This document shows positions 38,461 to 47,765 of a stretch of DNA of 48,367 nt, one piece after another. The notes below the pieces were generated by a model, which saw only the letters and a program-made list of their open reading frames with translations, did not search any database and had not been told where the DNA came from. Every line of letters starts with the position of its first letter. Position 1 is the stretch's first letter. Both the position numbers and the translations under genes were made by a program. The DNA comes from a virus: the IMG/VR virus record IMGVR_UViG_3300028840_001720, positions 1 to 48,367 of that record; one strand, given 5' to 3'.

Positions 38461-39501
38461 TTACGCAGTTACGGCGGTTACGAGGTGCCCTGCTTCTTTG
38501 TGGATCATTTTGATTCCACGCTTATTGCGAGGACGAAGGAACTTGCCACGTGTTTTCTCGTCTTCGTATTCGTCGAAGATAAGAGAATCCTCACCGGCCA
38601 TGTCCGAACCCGGCAACGGGTAGTTGTTCTTTGTGCAGAACAACGTTCTTCCGATGTGGGGCCGCGGCATTTCCAAGTCGCCCGTCCATCCGTCATCTTC
38701 GATTCGGCAGACGAGGCAAAGCGTCGTGTCCCAGAAGTCGGTAAACGATGGGGATGTATTGCCCTTCGGCTTGGAATTATAGGCCGCATCGCCAACGAGA
38801 ATTTCTTGGAGTTGCAGCAACTCAAGCAGCCCCGAAGTAACTTGTCGAACAGCACCGATATCCTGAGCCCCTTGGAGAGCGTTGAGGAGAATCTGGACGC
38901 CGTCGTATTTGAGAACGCCAGTCACCGCATCGGTGCGAAGCATCGCACGGTAAGCGGTGTAAGACATGACGGCATGCGTCGCCCGATAGCCGCATTGACT
39001 CTTGACCGAATCACTCGCCGAGTCGATATCGGCAATCGGCGTACCGCTTGCCGCAGTTGACCAAGCACCGCCGGTTGCAGTCGACTTGCCCGACCATACC
39101 GCCGCGCGAAAACAAGCGTGGGCAATGTCGTATTCGAGCCGGCGAAGCATGCGCCAGATTGCCCGTTCGCGGGCGATGGCTTCGACGCGGATCAAGTCGC
39201 CCCAGCGTTCAACTTTGCCGTAGTCAACTCGTTCTTCGACACCATGTTCAACAGTGTTGTAGTCGTCTTCGGTGAAACGACCTTCGTCGCGTCGATAAGT
39301 GCCGTCGAGGTTTCGGCGAGTGTCTTCGATGTTATGCTCGATGTGCTCTACATCAAGCCGTTGAAACTTCGCATTTTCTTGCGTCACACCAAGCGGCGGC
39401 AAGACGCGAAGTCCGATGTATCCGCTCGCCATGACGCGGCTGGAAAACTCGGCATAGGTCAGCGACAGATCCCGCCGAGTGATGTTCGTGGTAGTATCCA
39501 T
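38461..39501 (-). CDS. major capsid protein (lambda gpE type)
   Basis: 346 residues with the HK97-fold layout as in lambda gpE. N-terminal helix (SLTYAEFSSRVMASGYIG), an E-loop region (EDTRRNLDGTYRRDEGRFTEDDY), a long spine-like helical section (RVEAIARERAIWRMLRRLEYD), and a P-domain end (IFDEYEDEKTRGKFLRPRNKRGIKMIHKEAG). Its length, its position after the decoration protein and prohead protease, and the tight operon make this call secure. Confidence 0.88.
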   Translation of the reverse strand: MDTTTNITRRDLSLTYAEFSSRVMASGYIGLRVLPPLGVTQENAKFQRLDVEHIEHNIEDTRRNLDGTYRRDEGRFTEDDYNTVEHGVEERVDYGKVERWGDLIRVEAIARERAIWRMLRRLEYDIAHACFRAAVWSGKSTATGGAWSTAASGTPIADIDSASDSVKSQCGYRATHAVMSYTAYRAMLRTDAVTGVLKYDGVQILLNALQGAQDIGAVRQVTSGLLELLQLQEILVGDAAYNSKPKGNTSPSFTDFWDTTLCLVCRIEDDGWTGDLEMPRPHIGRTLFCTKNNYPLPGSDMAGEDSLIFDEYEDEKTRGKFLRPRNKRGIKMIHKEAGHLVTAVTA

Positions 39502-39553
39502 TCGGTTTCTCCCTTTCTAAAGGCCGTAGCGTTACCACTCGGCGTTTTAATGG

Positions 39554-39946
39554 TTACGATGCGACTCGTTTCGGCAGGTATTGAGCCAATACTTCGTCAC
39601 CGGCTGCCACTGCGGCTTCCAGGGCAATGCCCCATTGAACGCCGCTTACGGTATCGTCAACTCGCCCGTTCGTCGCCGGGTAAAGCGTCGCGTAAGCCGA
39701 AAACGCACCGGCTGCAACCACACGATAAACCTTGCCGGCAACCAGCGGTTCGCAGCTTACAACCTCGTCCACCGAGCCGTAGAATTGTGCCGTTGATAAG
39801 CCGGCCTGCGTTTGCAGATCCGTGGTACCATTCGTCGCCAACTTCACGTCGCCGTCAGCATCGCGTGTCAGGCGAAGGTTAGGACCAATATCCCGTCCCT
39901 TGTTGTTCGGGATCGGGAATGCACCTTCGTAAGCAAGTGCGGGCAT
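39554..39946 (-). CDS. capsid decoration protein (DUF2190-like)
   Basis: 130 residues from the ATG at 39946, behind GGGAGA; the longer frame is not needed. The C-terminal half (FSAYATLYPATNGRVDDTVSG, WGIALEAAVAAGDEVLAQYL) follows the DUF2190 pattern of capsid-stabilising proteins. By position it is lambda gpD's counterpart, lying between protease and major capsid. Confidence 0.75.
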   Translation of the reverse strand: MPALAYEGAFPIPNNKGRDIGPNLRLTRDADGDVKLATNGTTDLQTQAGLSTAQFYGSVDEVVSCEPLVAGKVYRVVAAGAFSAYATLYPATNGRVDDTVSGVQWGIALEAAVAAGDEVLAQYLPKRVAS

Positions 39947-39996
39947 TTTATTTCTCCCTTTGGTTAAGTTCAGGTGACTTGGTTCATGCTCGCGTG

Positions 39997-40464
39997 TTAG
40001 CTTACAGCGGTAACGCCGAGCGCGTCGAAACGTTCGTTGAGCGATCGCTTCGCGTATTGGGTGTTGTTTGTGGCCAGCAAGTACGCTTGAGCCAGTTTGG
40101 GATTCCGGCGCCGCACTGCGTCGACCGCCTGCAGCCGTTCGCAACGATAACGCTCCATGTGAGCGATGACAGCCGAATCGAAATCTTCGATCGGATCACC
40201 GGTTTCGCCAGCATCACTGGAAGACTCGACGGTAAGAGGTTGCCAACCGGTTCCGGCCGACGGTGCCGACGACTTCGCGGCTTGAGCTTCTTCCAACTCT
40301 TTCTTATGCCGCTCTTCGGCTTCGGCTGCTTTGCTCTCGACGTGCTGGGCATACGCCTTCGAGGCGTCGAGCATTGTTGCCCCGGCTTCCAGTTGCGACA
40401 GAATCCAATCGCTGCCGGCGTTCGGGAAAGCCGCTTTCAATTCAGCAAGTGTAGCAGGTTCCAT
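39997..40464 (-). CDS. nested scaffold protein (Nu3-like)
   Basis: An internal ATG at codon 342 of the protease gene is preceded by AAAGGAG ten bases upstream, a strong ribosome site inside a coding region. The resulting 155-residue product is helical (EERHKKELEEAQAAK) with an acidic linker, like lambda Nu3, which is also made from inside the protease gene. It would be the assembly scaffold, cleaved later by the protease. Confidence 0.65.
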   Translation of the reverse strand: MEPATLAELKAAFPNAGSDWILSQLEAGATMLDASKAYAQHVESKAAEAEERHKKELEEAQAAKSSAPSAGTGWQPLTVESSSDAGETGDPIEDFDSAVIAHMERYRCERLQAVDAVRRRNPKLAQAYLLATNNTQYAKRSLNERFDALGVTAVS

Positions 40465-41487
40465 CTTTTTGGTCTCCTTTGCTACGGGGGTTAAGACTTG
40501 TGCCGGTTGCGGCTTCCGCGTACCGACTAGATCACGTACAGCGTTAAGCGCTTGGCCGTAGGTGCCAATCTGATCAATCAGCCCCGCAGCTTTCGCGTCA
40601 TCTGCAAAAATCACCCGGCCGTCGGCGAGTGGCCGCACGCTTTCGACCGGGCGGTTCCGACCAGCAGCAATGAGGAGGAGGTAGTTTTCATTCAGCCGGT
40701 CAACGATTCTTTGTATCTCATTGATTTGTTCTTCGGTAATTTGTGTTCCCGGCTCGCCCATGCCTTTAAATTCGCCGGCCTTGACCACAATCACCTTAAC
40801 GCCAAGTTGATCCGCTCGCCCGCTCATGTCTTCCAGGACGGCGTAGGTGCCCATTGCCCCATACATCGCAGCACTATTGTTGGCCCATATCTGCGTTGTC
40901 TGGCTGATCACGCTGACGCCGGCTGATGCGGTCATGTCCTCGACAAATCCGACAATCGGTTTTTCCTGGGCGAACCGTCGCACCTCGTCAGCAAGATCGC
41001 TATTCCCTCTGGCTGTTCCGCCAGGGGTGTCCATGTAAAGCAAAGCCCCGCCGATATCCGCCGACCGCCTCGCCGCCCTGAGTTGCTGGCGAAGACGAAC
41101 GGTTGATGTGCCCTCTGCCAGGGAAGATACCTGTTTCATCATCGGGCCATTGACGCGAAGGATTGCAATGCCGTCGTCGGTGGATTCGTACGTGACCGCT
41201 GATTGCTGCTTGACCACATCGGCTGCTTGCTGGCTCTGAATATGGGCATGAAGATTGATGCCTTGCACTCGCTGGACAGCGTTGCGAAACGACTCTGGCT
41301 CAATCATCCAAATGCCGAAATGATCAAACAGGTTTGGCACTTGGACGCTGAAGTTCGGCATCAAAATAAAATCATCTTCTGCGTGAGGATCTCCAGCGTG
41401 TGCCCGTTCGCAGGCTTCTTTTGTATCGTACTGACAGGGGCCGTTTCCCCATTGCCACTTGCCGTTGTCGCACTGCTTGCAAGGCAT
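39997..41487 (-). CDS. S49 (SppA/ClpP-like) prohead protease with C-terminal scaffold
   Basis: 496 residues. The protease domain (about 100-320) shows the S49 Ser-Lys dyad: TASAGVSVISQTTQI with S188 and VKAGEFKGMG with K241. The helical C-terminal third (about 342-496) is the scaffold, also made separately from an internal start. A Cys-containing N-terminal segment (CKQC, C18, C26) is unusual for this family and might bind zinc. The protease processes the prohead in the lambda C/Nu3 manner. Confidence 0.85.
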   Translation of the reverse strand: MPCKQCDNGKWQWGNGPCQYDTKEACERAHAGDPHAEDDFILMPNFSVQVPNLFDHFGIWMIEPESFRNAVQRVQGINLHAHIQSQQAADVVKQQSAVTYESTDDGIAILRVNGPMMKQVSSLAEGTSTVRLRQQLRAARRSADIGGALLYMDTPGGTARGNSDLADEVRRFAQEKPIVGFVEDMTASAGVSVISQTTQIWANNSAAMYGAMGTYAVLEDMSGRADQLGVKVIVVKAGEFKGMGEPGTQITEEQINEIQRIVDRLNENYLLLIAAGRNRPVESVRPLADGRVIFADDAKAAGLIDQIGTYGQALNAVRDLVGTRKPQPAQVLTPVAKETKKMEPATLAELKAAFPNAGSDWILSQLEAGATMLDASKAYAQHVESKAAEAEERHKKELEEAQAAKSSAPSAGTGWQPLTVESSSDAGETGDPIEDFDSAVIAHMERYRCERLQAVDAVRRRNPKLAQAYLLATNNTQYAKRSLNERFDALGVTAVS

Positions 41488-41489
41488 AT

Positions 41490-43310
41490 CTATTTCTCCT
41501 CGTCTTCACCTTCTGGTTGCATCGGCTGTCCTTGTTGATCAACCGACTTTGCCTCAGACTCGCCGCCGATGCTGCCAGTGAGAGCAACCTGTACGCCTCC
41601 GGTTTGATTGCCGTAGGCCAACTCGCGAGCAAGTGCGGGGATCTCCGACTCGTCGATGCGATCGGAGAATCGCTTTTGTAGGAGAACCGCTTGTTCAAAT
41701 CCTTCGCCGAGCCACGAAGCACGGTCGCCGATTACCTCTCGCCGGTGATCGTCGTAATCAACGCCGCGGTTCGCCAAGATGCGACGCAACGATTTAAGAT
41801 TTCGTTTCTCCGCGAGGTCTTCAGCCGCAGCATCTTCAAGCGGCTTTACGTAGGGCCAGCCGGTCGGGCGGAAGACATAGCGAAACGGATTGGCACCTCG
41901 TTCAACGGCTGTCGCTAACGCCCGGTCGAATAGCGGATGTCCAGGCGTCAATCGTTGCCGAGTGCGGATCTCGTAGGTCGGTCCCCAAAGCCCCTTGCGT
42001 TGCATGTCCTGGAGTTGGGTGAAGCGGAGCCGGATTTGATCGGTGATCATTCGGCCGCCGTGGAAGTTGACCTTCGAGCCGTCGAGAAGAAGGAACATCA
42101 GCGGGATATCGAGATTCACGCTTAGCATCGTAAGCATAAGCGAAGCATGTTCGAACCATTGCGGAGTCGGGATGTTCGCGTCAACGCCTTTCATCGTTTT
42201 GCCGATCGGCAAATCAAAAACTTGAGCCGGTTGTCCGGCTTGCTCAACGATAATTGATCGCAAGCCGAGCCCGTGATCTGTCGCGTATCGGTCGCCAGCT
42301 TGCGGAATACCGCTGTCCTCTCTGTCTTTTTCAGCCGTGAATGGGTTTTGGCCGGTCTGCTCTTTTTCTTCGAGCCAGTAGGACAACAGGGCCCGTTTCA
42401 GCATCGACTTGATGTGAGCAAAGTTGCTGTCTTCGAATCCATTCATCGCATCTCGCGGCGGCGAAAATCTGGAAATGCCGCGGCGTTGCTGGAATCGGTG
42501 CATAAACCCGATGTGAAAAACGATCTTATTTCCATCTTGGTCGGTCGCCTCGAAGAATCGTGACTTGTGCCGCTGAGTGATCGAGCCGTATGGGCTGACG
42601 TAATTTGGGGTCAGCCAGTAGCCGGCTACCCTGCCGCCGCGAATCTCGACGCCGTGAATAATGCCGTTGTCAGCCTCGCCCGTCGCACGATGGCCGTAGG
42701 GATTGCGAAGGTGGTGCGACTCGAAGGTTTGTAGCCGGCCGTCGAACAGCGGCAGATGGATGATATCCCCGTCAACCACCTGGCTGAAAAATGATTGGCA
42801 AGCCAACGCCGCAAAATCTCGCTCGCCCTCATAGTCGCACAGATTGCGGCCAGCCTGCGTCTCGCCGGTGAAAAGCAACCAGTCAGCTTTCTGGTCGGCG
42901 TCTAATGTTGGGTCGCCTGAATTCACGTCGAGCGTGAATTCACCAAGCCGCAGATTTGCACCGAGCCGATTCACACCAGACTCGACAAGTGGATGGTTTC
43001 GGACAGCCGCCCGGCCGCGTTCTACCATGAGGAAGTAGTTGCGTTCGGTCGCGAAATGCGTATCGGCGTCGGTGCCGAGAGGATTGACCCCTCGTGGCAC
43101 GGGGTTCATGCGGTCCGACTCGCCGGCGTAATAGGACGAGCGGGCCTCCAGGTGATCGCGTTCGAGCCGAAATAGCCGCTCGAATAGCTCTGTCGATTCT
43201 CGCGGTGACACTGCCCACTGACGCGATGTGTCCGGTTTCGTCGTGGGGGCTGACCGGTAATAGCTTGTCGTCAGCGTCAGTTTCCCGTTGTCATTGTTGC
43301 CACTCATCAC
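41490..43310 (-). CDS. portal protein (lambda gpB type)
   Basis: 606 residues. The N-terminal part (LFERLFRLERDHLEARSSYYAG, ARLGANLRLGEFTLDV-type strands) and a central clip-like region (DGDIIHLPLFDGRLQTFESHHLRNP) with a helical C-terminus are those of a lambda-type portal. Its ATG overlaps the upstream stop as ATGA. It forms the dodecameric ring at the head vertex through which DNA is packaged. Confidence 0.85.
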   Translation of the reverse strand: MMSGNNDNGKLTLTTSYYRSAPTTKPDTSRQWAVSPRESTELFERLFRLERDHLEARSSYYAGESDRMNPVPRGVNPLGTDADTHFATERNYFLMVERGRAAVRNHPLVESGVNRLGANLRLGEFTLDVNSGDPTLDADQKADWLLFTGETQAGRNLCDYEGERDFAALACQSFFSQVVDGDIIHLPLFDGRLQTFESHHLRNPYGHRATGEADNGIIHGVEIRGGRVAGYWLTPNYVSPYGSITQRHKSRFFEATDQDGNKIVFHIGFMHRFQQRRGISRFSPPRDAMNGFEDSNFAHIKSMLKRALLSYWLEEKEQTGQNPFTAEKDREDSGIPQAGDRYATDHGLGLRSIIVEQAGQPAQVFDLPIGKTMKGVDANIPTPQWFEHASLMLTMLSVNLDIPLMFLLLDGSKVNFHGGRMITDQIRLRFTQLQDMQRKGLWGPTYEIRTRQRLTPGHPLFDRALATAVERGANPFRYVFRPTGWPYVKPLEDAAAEDLAEKRNLKSLRRILANRGVDYDDHRREVIGDRASWLGEGFEQAVLLQKRFSDRIDESEIPALARELAYGNQTGGVQVALTGSIGGESEAKSVDQQGQPMQPEGEDEEK

Positions 43311-43642
43311 GCCCTCTTCCGATAAGTGGACACGGTGTCGTCGTACTTCCCGAAGTCGCTGAAATCAGCGTGCAGGACTGCAGGACGGGCCTTGCGCTGA
43401 GCCTCCGTCTGTGAGCGATTGGCTGCAATCCACTGCAAACAGCGGTCTAGCTGCTCGCCAAGCGTTTGCATATTCCAAGCGTATTGATTACTGCCCTCGG
43501 AGGAACTCTGCACTTGGCCAAGCATAGCCCGGAGTGCTTTCGCGTGCCGCTTAGCGTCGGCGAGAGACTGGTCTACGTCGTAGCCCAGAGTGTCTTCGTA
43601 GACCGTTTTAACGCCCGATGGGGTAGAAAAATCGTCTGCCAT
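43307..43642 (-). CDS. small head protein in gpW position
   Basis: 111 residues, mainly helical (SLADAKRHAKALRAMLGQVQ; TLGEQLDRCLQWIAANRSQTEAQ). It lies between terminase and portal where lambda encodes gpW, but is longer than gpW. Its stop is shared with the portal ATG. No clear homology is evident. Confidence 0.65.
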   Translation of the reverse strand: MADDFSTPSGVKTVYEDTLGYDVDQSLADAKRHAKALRAMLGQVQSSSEGSNQYAWNMQTLGEQLDRCLQWIAANRSQTEAQRKARPAVLHADFSDFGKYDDTVSTYRKRA

Positions 43643-43721
43643 ACCTTTCGAAAATAGGCTAAGCAGACGATTAAGGGCAATAGAAAGAGAAGATTACAGA
43701 CTTGGTATTCTTGGTAAAGCG

Positions 43722-43802
43722 TTAAATAGTGGCCATCCAAGCCGCACCAGCCCCCATGAGAGTCGCAAAGATCATAAGTAACGATAGTTTCCATAGCATC
43801 AT
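43722..43802 (-). CDS. 26-residue hydrophobic peptide
   Basis: Two adjacent ATGs (43802 and 43799) follow a GAGG site in the TAA stop of the previous gene (TAAATG). The product is almost all hydrophobic with several Met (MMLWKLSLLMIFATLMG). A longer frame (73 residues, starting 43794) overlaps it but lacks a ribosome site and extends into the gpW-position gene. The small peptide is the better supported of the two. Confidence 0.45.
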   Translation of the reverse strand: MMLWKLSLLMIFATLMGAGAAWMATI

Positions 43803-44138
43803 TTAATCCTCAAAAAAAGAATCCCGCTCGCCGCCATTGCAAACGTCGTGCAGTTGCTCAAATAGCCACTGGGCTGCGTGTCGCCGATCAGTGACTCTAC
43901 GGCCAGAAGAAAGGACCGTCTGGGCCCTGTCGAGTGCGATCGCCAGCCCGCCGAGTGCCGCCGCCTCCCGCTTACCGAGATGCACGTTGACATGGTAAGT
44001 GCTCACGTTATCCGGTAGCTGATCCACCTCCGGCAGCCGGACAACTAACCCCGGCTCGTTTTTTACTTGTGCCCGCATCTGTTCAACCTCCTCGGTTAGC
44101 GTTGCAACCTGTTGCTCTAATTCCGCTTTTGTTGGCAT
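43803..44138 (-). CDS. coiled-coil hypothetical protein, possible small terminase
   Basis: 111 residues beginning with a heptad-like helix (ELEQQVATLTEEVEQMRAQV) and continuing into a mixed domain with DRRHAAQWLFEQLHDVC. Located directly after the large terminase; small terminases are helical and would normally lie upstream. The role is undetermined. Confidence 0.6.
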   Translation of the reverse strand: MPTKAELEQQVATLTEEVEQMRAQVKNEPGLVVRLPEVDQLPDNVSTYHVNVHLGKREAAALGGLAIALDRAQTVLSSGRRVTDRRHAAQWLFEQLHDVCNGGERDSFFED

Positions 44139-44153
44139 GGTTTTACCTCCTCG

Positions 44154-46316
44154 TTACCATCGGCCTCTTGTGAATTGTCCGGTTGTCGGCACCGCTGCAA
44201 CTGGGGCAGGCGTCGATCTTCGCGCCTTGGCGGTCGGTGCCACCTTTTCTATCGTGCGGGTGATCGGCTCCAGACGCTCAATACCTCGCATAATGCGGCC
44301 AAGGATCGTCAACGCCGTGCTGTCCAAATAGTGATTCTGTTTTCGCACCTTCCACCAGCCGAGCCGGTTTTTCTTCCAGCCTTTTTCGAAGCGTTCCTCC
44401 CAGATTTCCGCCGTCACCTGAAACGCAAAGGTCTTGTGCGGCAATCGCGTGTCCGTCTCGAACACCCGAAGCGAGCCAGTGTAGCCCGTTTCTGTGAGAA
44501 ACCCTGAATGCACTTGCAGCTTAAATGTGTCAGGGTCAAAAAGAATTACGCCTTCCTTACTGGCGTGCCATCCAGGTCCACCAATGTCCGCCCATTGCGG
44601 CCGGCGGTATGGGCTCCAACCTTTCGTTGGAATAAATCGGAGCGTACCGACTTCCCGGCAGAACTTCCGCACGGGCTGCTCTTTCCAAGGCTCCTCTTTC
44701 CACCCCTCGTCGATCGCGATCAAATCGACGTGATAGGGCAGTTTGTCGATCACCTCTGTTTTCCAATCGTGCAAAGCGTTGTAGATGCACAGATCCATTG
44801 TTTCGATAGGCAAGCCGGCAGAATGGAAATCGAAAAAATCGTAGTCCACGATCGAGCCGGCAGCCTCCGAGTTCCACGCGGTAGTGGTGTACTCCAGACC
44901 GGCCTTGCGAATGTCGACGCCGCAGACGATTCCCGTCGCGTCGTCTGGGATCTCCTGGCGTTTCAGCCCGGACCCACACTGATACATGATATGATCTGGC
45001 GTCAAAATCAACGGCTGCTCGGCATCTGCCGGCGGGTCGTTTTGGTGTTCCGTAAGAAACGAATCCATGCCGTTGTCGGCGATGTAGTCGTAGCATTTCT
45101 GCAGCGCCGATAAGTGCTCTGGCTGCTTGTCGTCGAGTAAATCGGTGTTGTAGTCGTGCCCCGAAGACATCTCGCAGCCAGCGTGCATTTTGTCGAATCG
45201 TTCCCGCAGAAAATCACGGGCTTCGCGGGCGTGCTTGTCATGCGGCTGTCGGTTGCGGCGTAGCTCAATATATGTCTCCCACAAATCGAGCCGATCGGGC
45301 CATTTGATGATTCGCGGGACTCGCTGACCGTCCCAGGATGGCTTCTCGTCCCGGTCGGTGTACTGATAGGCCGCTGAACGCCGGCTAGTGATCGTACAGA
45401 TAAACACCTTGCCAAGCCGCTTGTTCGGTCCGCCCAGCCCCGCGACAGTCTTGTCAATGCAATCCTCGATCTTTCCGGCTATTAGCCCTTGTTCGGCTGC
45501 GAGGCTGTCTCGGCTGTCCAGGTCGTCGAGCATAACGAAGTCCGGCCGGCGGTCGTAGATATTGAGCCCCTGAAGCGAATCAGACGAGAACCCCAAGCAC
45601 ATCAACACCGGCCCCAACTCGGTTTCGTTTTTGGGCAATCCGTACTTGACGGTCGCGTACTTCCCCCGCCCGTCCGGCAGACTGGGCAGCACGACGTGTT
45701 GCGGTCCCCACTCGACCCGGACGGGCAACCCGCCCCATGTCACGCTGCGAGCCCTCGACGGTGCCGGCGCGATGTAGCGGCAGATCGATGTCTCAAACGG
45801 AAAATCCTCGTGCAGCTTTTTGTTGGTGATAGTCCGCAGCTTTGCCTTAATGTCACGCAAGATCTGTTCGCCCTTGGTTGTCGTGGCTGCGAGAATCAGC
45901 GGAAACTTCAGTTGCCGATAGAGAGCGTACTTGAGTTGGAGGTACTTGAGGATGGTAGACTTCCCGCTGCCTCGCGGCATCGCCATTGCCTTCGATGTGC
46001 CGTATCGAATCGCCCGGCCGCAGTCCTCGATGAATTGCTTTTGAGCGCTGGTGAATGGAGCATAGAACACATCGGGGAAATACGTGCGCAGGAACTTTTG
46101 GTCGTCCTTCTCGCAAGCTCGACGGCGTCGCGGATTCTGAACGATGCGGGCGGGAATGTCGCGACCCGACGACCGCATCTCCCGCTTGCGAATCGCGTCG
46201 GCTGCCCGCACTTTGTCGGCCTGCTCCGCTGGCATCCCCTTGAGCGCAGCCTTCAGTTTTCGCCGTTGCTCCTGCAACTTGCGGTCTGCGGCTCGTAGTT
46301 CTTCGATGGTTGGCAT
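44154..46316 (-). CDS. large terminase subunit
   Basis: 720 residues from the ATG at 46316, which overlaps the previous stop as TAATG; the longer frame is not needed. The ATPase has a Walker A (AMPRGSGKSTI, about residues 111-121) and Walker B (DFVMLDDLDS) with a downstream catalytic Asp/Glu region. The nuclease-type VCGVDIRKAGLEYTTT and AIDEGWKEE blocks follow. It packages DNA into proheads. A Lys/Arg-rich N-terminus (KAALKGMPAEQADKVRAAD) may bind the small subunit. Confidence 0.9.
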   Translation of the reverse strand: MPTIEELRAADRKLQEQRRKLKAALKGMPAEQADKVRAADAIRKREMRSSGRDIPARIVQNPRRRRACEKDDQKFLRTYFPDVFYAPFTSAQKQFIEDCGRAIRYGTSKAMAMPRGSGKSTILKYLQLKYALYRQLKFPLILAATTTKGEQILRDIKAKLRTITNKKLHEDFPFETSICRYIAPAPSRARSVTWGGLPVRVEWGPQHVVLPSLPDGRGKYATVKYGLPKNETELGPVLMCLGFSSDSLQGLNIYDRRPDFVMLDDLDSRDSLAAEQGLIAGKIEDCIDKTVAGLGGPNKRLGKVFICTITSRRSAAYQYTDRDEKPSWDGQRVPRIIKWPDRLDLWETYIELRRNRQPHDKHAREARDFLRERFDKMHAGCEMSSGHDYNTDLLDDKQPEHLSALQKCYDYIADNGMDSFLTEHQNDPPADAEQPLILTPDHIMYQCGSGLKRQEIPDDATGIVCGVDIRKAGLEYTTTAWNSEAAGSIVDYDFFDFHSAGLPIETMDLCIYNALHDWKTEVIDKLPYHVDLIAIDEGWKEEPWKEQPVRKFCREVGTLRFIPTKGWSPYRRPQWADIGGPGWHASKEGVILFDPDTFKLQVHSGFLTETGYTGSLRVFETDTRLPHKTFAFQVTAEIWEERFEKGWKKNRLGWWKVRKQNHYLDSTALTILGRIMRGIERLEPITRTIEKVAPTAKARRSTPAPVAAVPTTGQFTRGRW

Positions 46317-47125
46317 TAGTGATGTTGCTGCACTCGCAACGGGTTGTGATACCCCGCAGGCAGATACCGCTGCAAGTCCTTTTTGATGTAGTGTCGGACG
46401 CCAAGCTGTTGACACAGCTCGACGATTTCATGCGTGTAGCTTTCCCAATCAGTGGATTGTGTCATCGGCAAGTAGTTCGCCCGTCCGATTTTGTAAAGAT
46501 CGACGAACCGAAATGTCCGCTGGATGATTTCGAGACTGCTATCTGTGTCTAGTGTTGGCTCAAGTGACACCCAGGTGAAAATGCCCGCCTGGTGAAATGC
46601 CCGTAGCGTACTGATGCGATCACTTGGCAATGCGGCGTTGGGTTCCCATCGGTTACTGAATTCGACATCAAGGCTAGTCAGCGTCGAGGCGAACGCGTCA
46701 CGACCAGGACGGAATAGGTCGATATCCCGCAGCGCCCGCGAGCCGCCCTTGGTCAGCGTGCAGACCGCAAGCCCGTGCCCCTGCAAAATGCGGATTGTTT
46801 CCGATGTCAATGCGGTGTCGCCCGGATGATAGGGGTCGGTCGTGAAGCTGAGCATTACTTGCTCGGTGATCCCAGCCACCCGATACTTCGCCGCATCCTT
46901 CTTTAGCTTCGCCAGAAATCCCGGCCGCTCTATGGCTCCAGCGTCGAATTCCGACCGCGACATGCGGAGCACTTTCGGAACATAGCAGTACTTGCAGCCG
47001 TGTCCGCAGCCCCGATATGGATTCGTCGCCAGCGGTGCATACTCGCCAGCTTGACCACGTGGGGCGTAGATCATCGAACAGTTCTTGACGGATACGCCGT
47101 CCGGGTTCAGAATGACGTTAGACAT
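46316..47125 (-). CDS. radical SAM protein, SPL-like
   Basis: 269 residues. The iron-sulfur motif CGHGCKYCYVP (C40, C44, C47) binds a 4Fe-4S cluster and SAM. LSFTTDPYHPGD and GSRALRDIDLF follow the layout of spore photoproduct lyase-like and other small radical-SAM enzymes. In a phage this could repair or modify bases; substrate unknown. It lies between terminase and a methyltransferase. Confidence 0.82.
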   Translation of the reverse strand: MSNVILNPDGVSVKNCSMIYAPRGQAGEYAPLATNPYRGCGHGCKYCYVPKVLRMSRSEFDAGAIERPGFLAKLKKDAAKYRVAGITEQVMLSFTTDPYHPGDTALTSETIRILQGHGLAVCTLTKGGSRALRDIDLFRPGRDAFASTLTSLDVEFSNRWEPNAALPSDRISTLRAFHQAGIFTWVSLEPTLDTDSSLEIIQRTFRFVDLYKIGRANYLPMTQSTDWESYTHEIVELCQQLGVRHYIKKDLQRYLPAGYHNPLRVQQHH

Positions 47126-47765
47126 GCTCGGTTACTCCTGATAACTGAGGGTGTTCAGACTCGGCCGGGGTACCATCCCGGCCGCTGTCGTTTAGGGGCT
47201 CCAGCCGGATGCCGAAATATCTGGCGTTCCCGTCTGAAACCACCTCGACAGCTTCCTTTATTGTAGCATATTCAGACGCCACCCACAATAACCAATCCGT
47301 AGCTTGCCGCGTGATTCCTGCCAAAACAGTCTTGGGGGCAAGCCTGAGGATTGAATCGTGGATACCGACAGCCCGCATTGCTACCCTGTCGAATTGCTGG
47401 AATCCCGCCGATATGACCCATGACGACGTAAGAAATACCGTTGTGGGCCGTGATAAATTGGGGATCATTGCCTCCCAGTGCTTCCAAGGACTGCCGTAGG
47501 TATCCACGTCCACCACGTTCTGCGGCCAGCCGGGCTGCTGAAGAATCCGCACCGAATCCAACTTGAGCCGGCCTTTCTTCGGTTTCAGGTCCACCCCCCA
47601 ATACGAGTTGACCGCGAATTCTTCCCGCAGTCGCTTCCAGATCAACCCACCGCCCTGGCAACAATCCAGCACGTCAGGCGGCTGCTCGGCGTGATACTTC
47701 CGCAGGAAATACCGCCGCAAGTCTAGCTTCGCCTTCAAGTCGTGGTTGTCGGTTTTCTTAGCCAT
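47118..47765 (-). CDS. SAM-dependent methyltransferase-like protein
   Basis: 215 residues from the ATG at 47765. The core shows motif I (DVLDCCQGGGLIWKRL), a motif II acid (YWGVDLKP), and a later VDVDTYGSPWKHW block typical of class I methyltransferase folds. Target (DNA, protein or small molecule) is unknown. It overlaps the radical-SAM gene start by a few bases. Confidence 0.7.
   Translation of the reverse strand: MAKKTDNHDLKAKLDLRRYFLRKYHAEQPPDVLDCCQGGGLIWKRLREEFAVNSYWGVDLKPKKGRLKLDSVRILQQPGWPQNVVDVDTYGSPWKHWEAMIPNLSRPTTVFLTSSWVISAGFQQFDRVAMRAVGIHDSILRLAPKTVLAGITRQATDWLLWVASEYATIKEAVEVVSDGNARYFGIRLEPLNDSGRDGTPAESEHPQLSGVTEHV

Noticed and set aside
43573-43794. 73-residue minus-strand frame with two hydrophobic stretches
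   Set aside because: It lacks a ribosome site and overlaps the gpW-position gene by 70 bases; the 26-residue peptide in another frame has better start signals.
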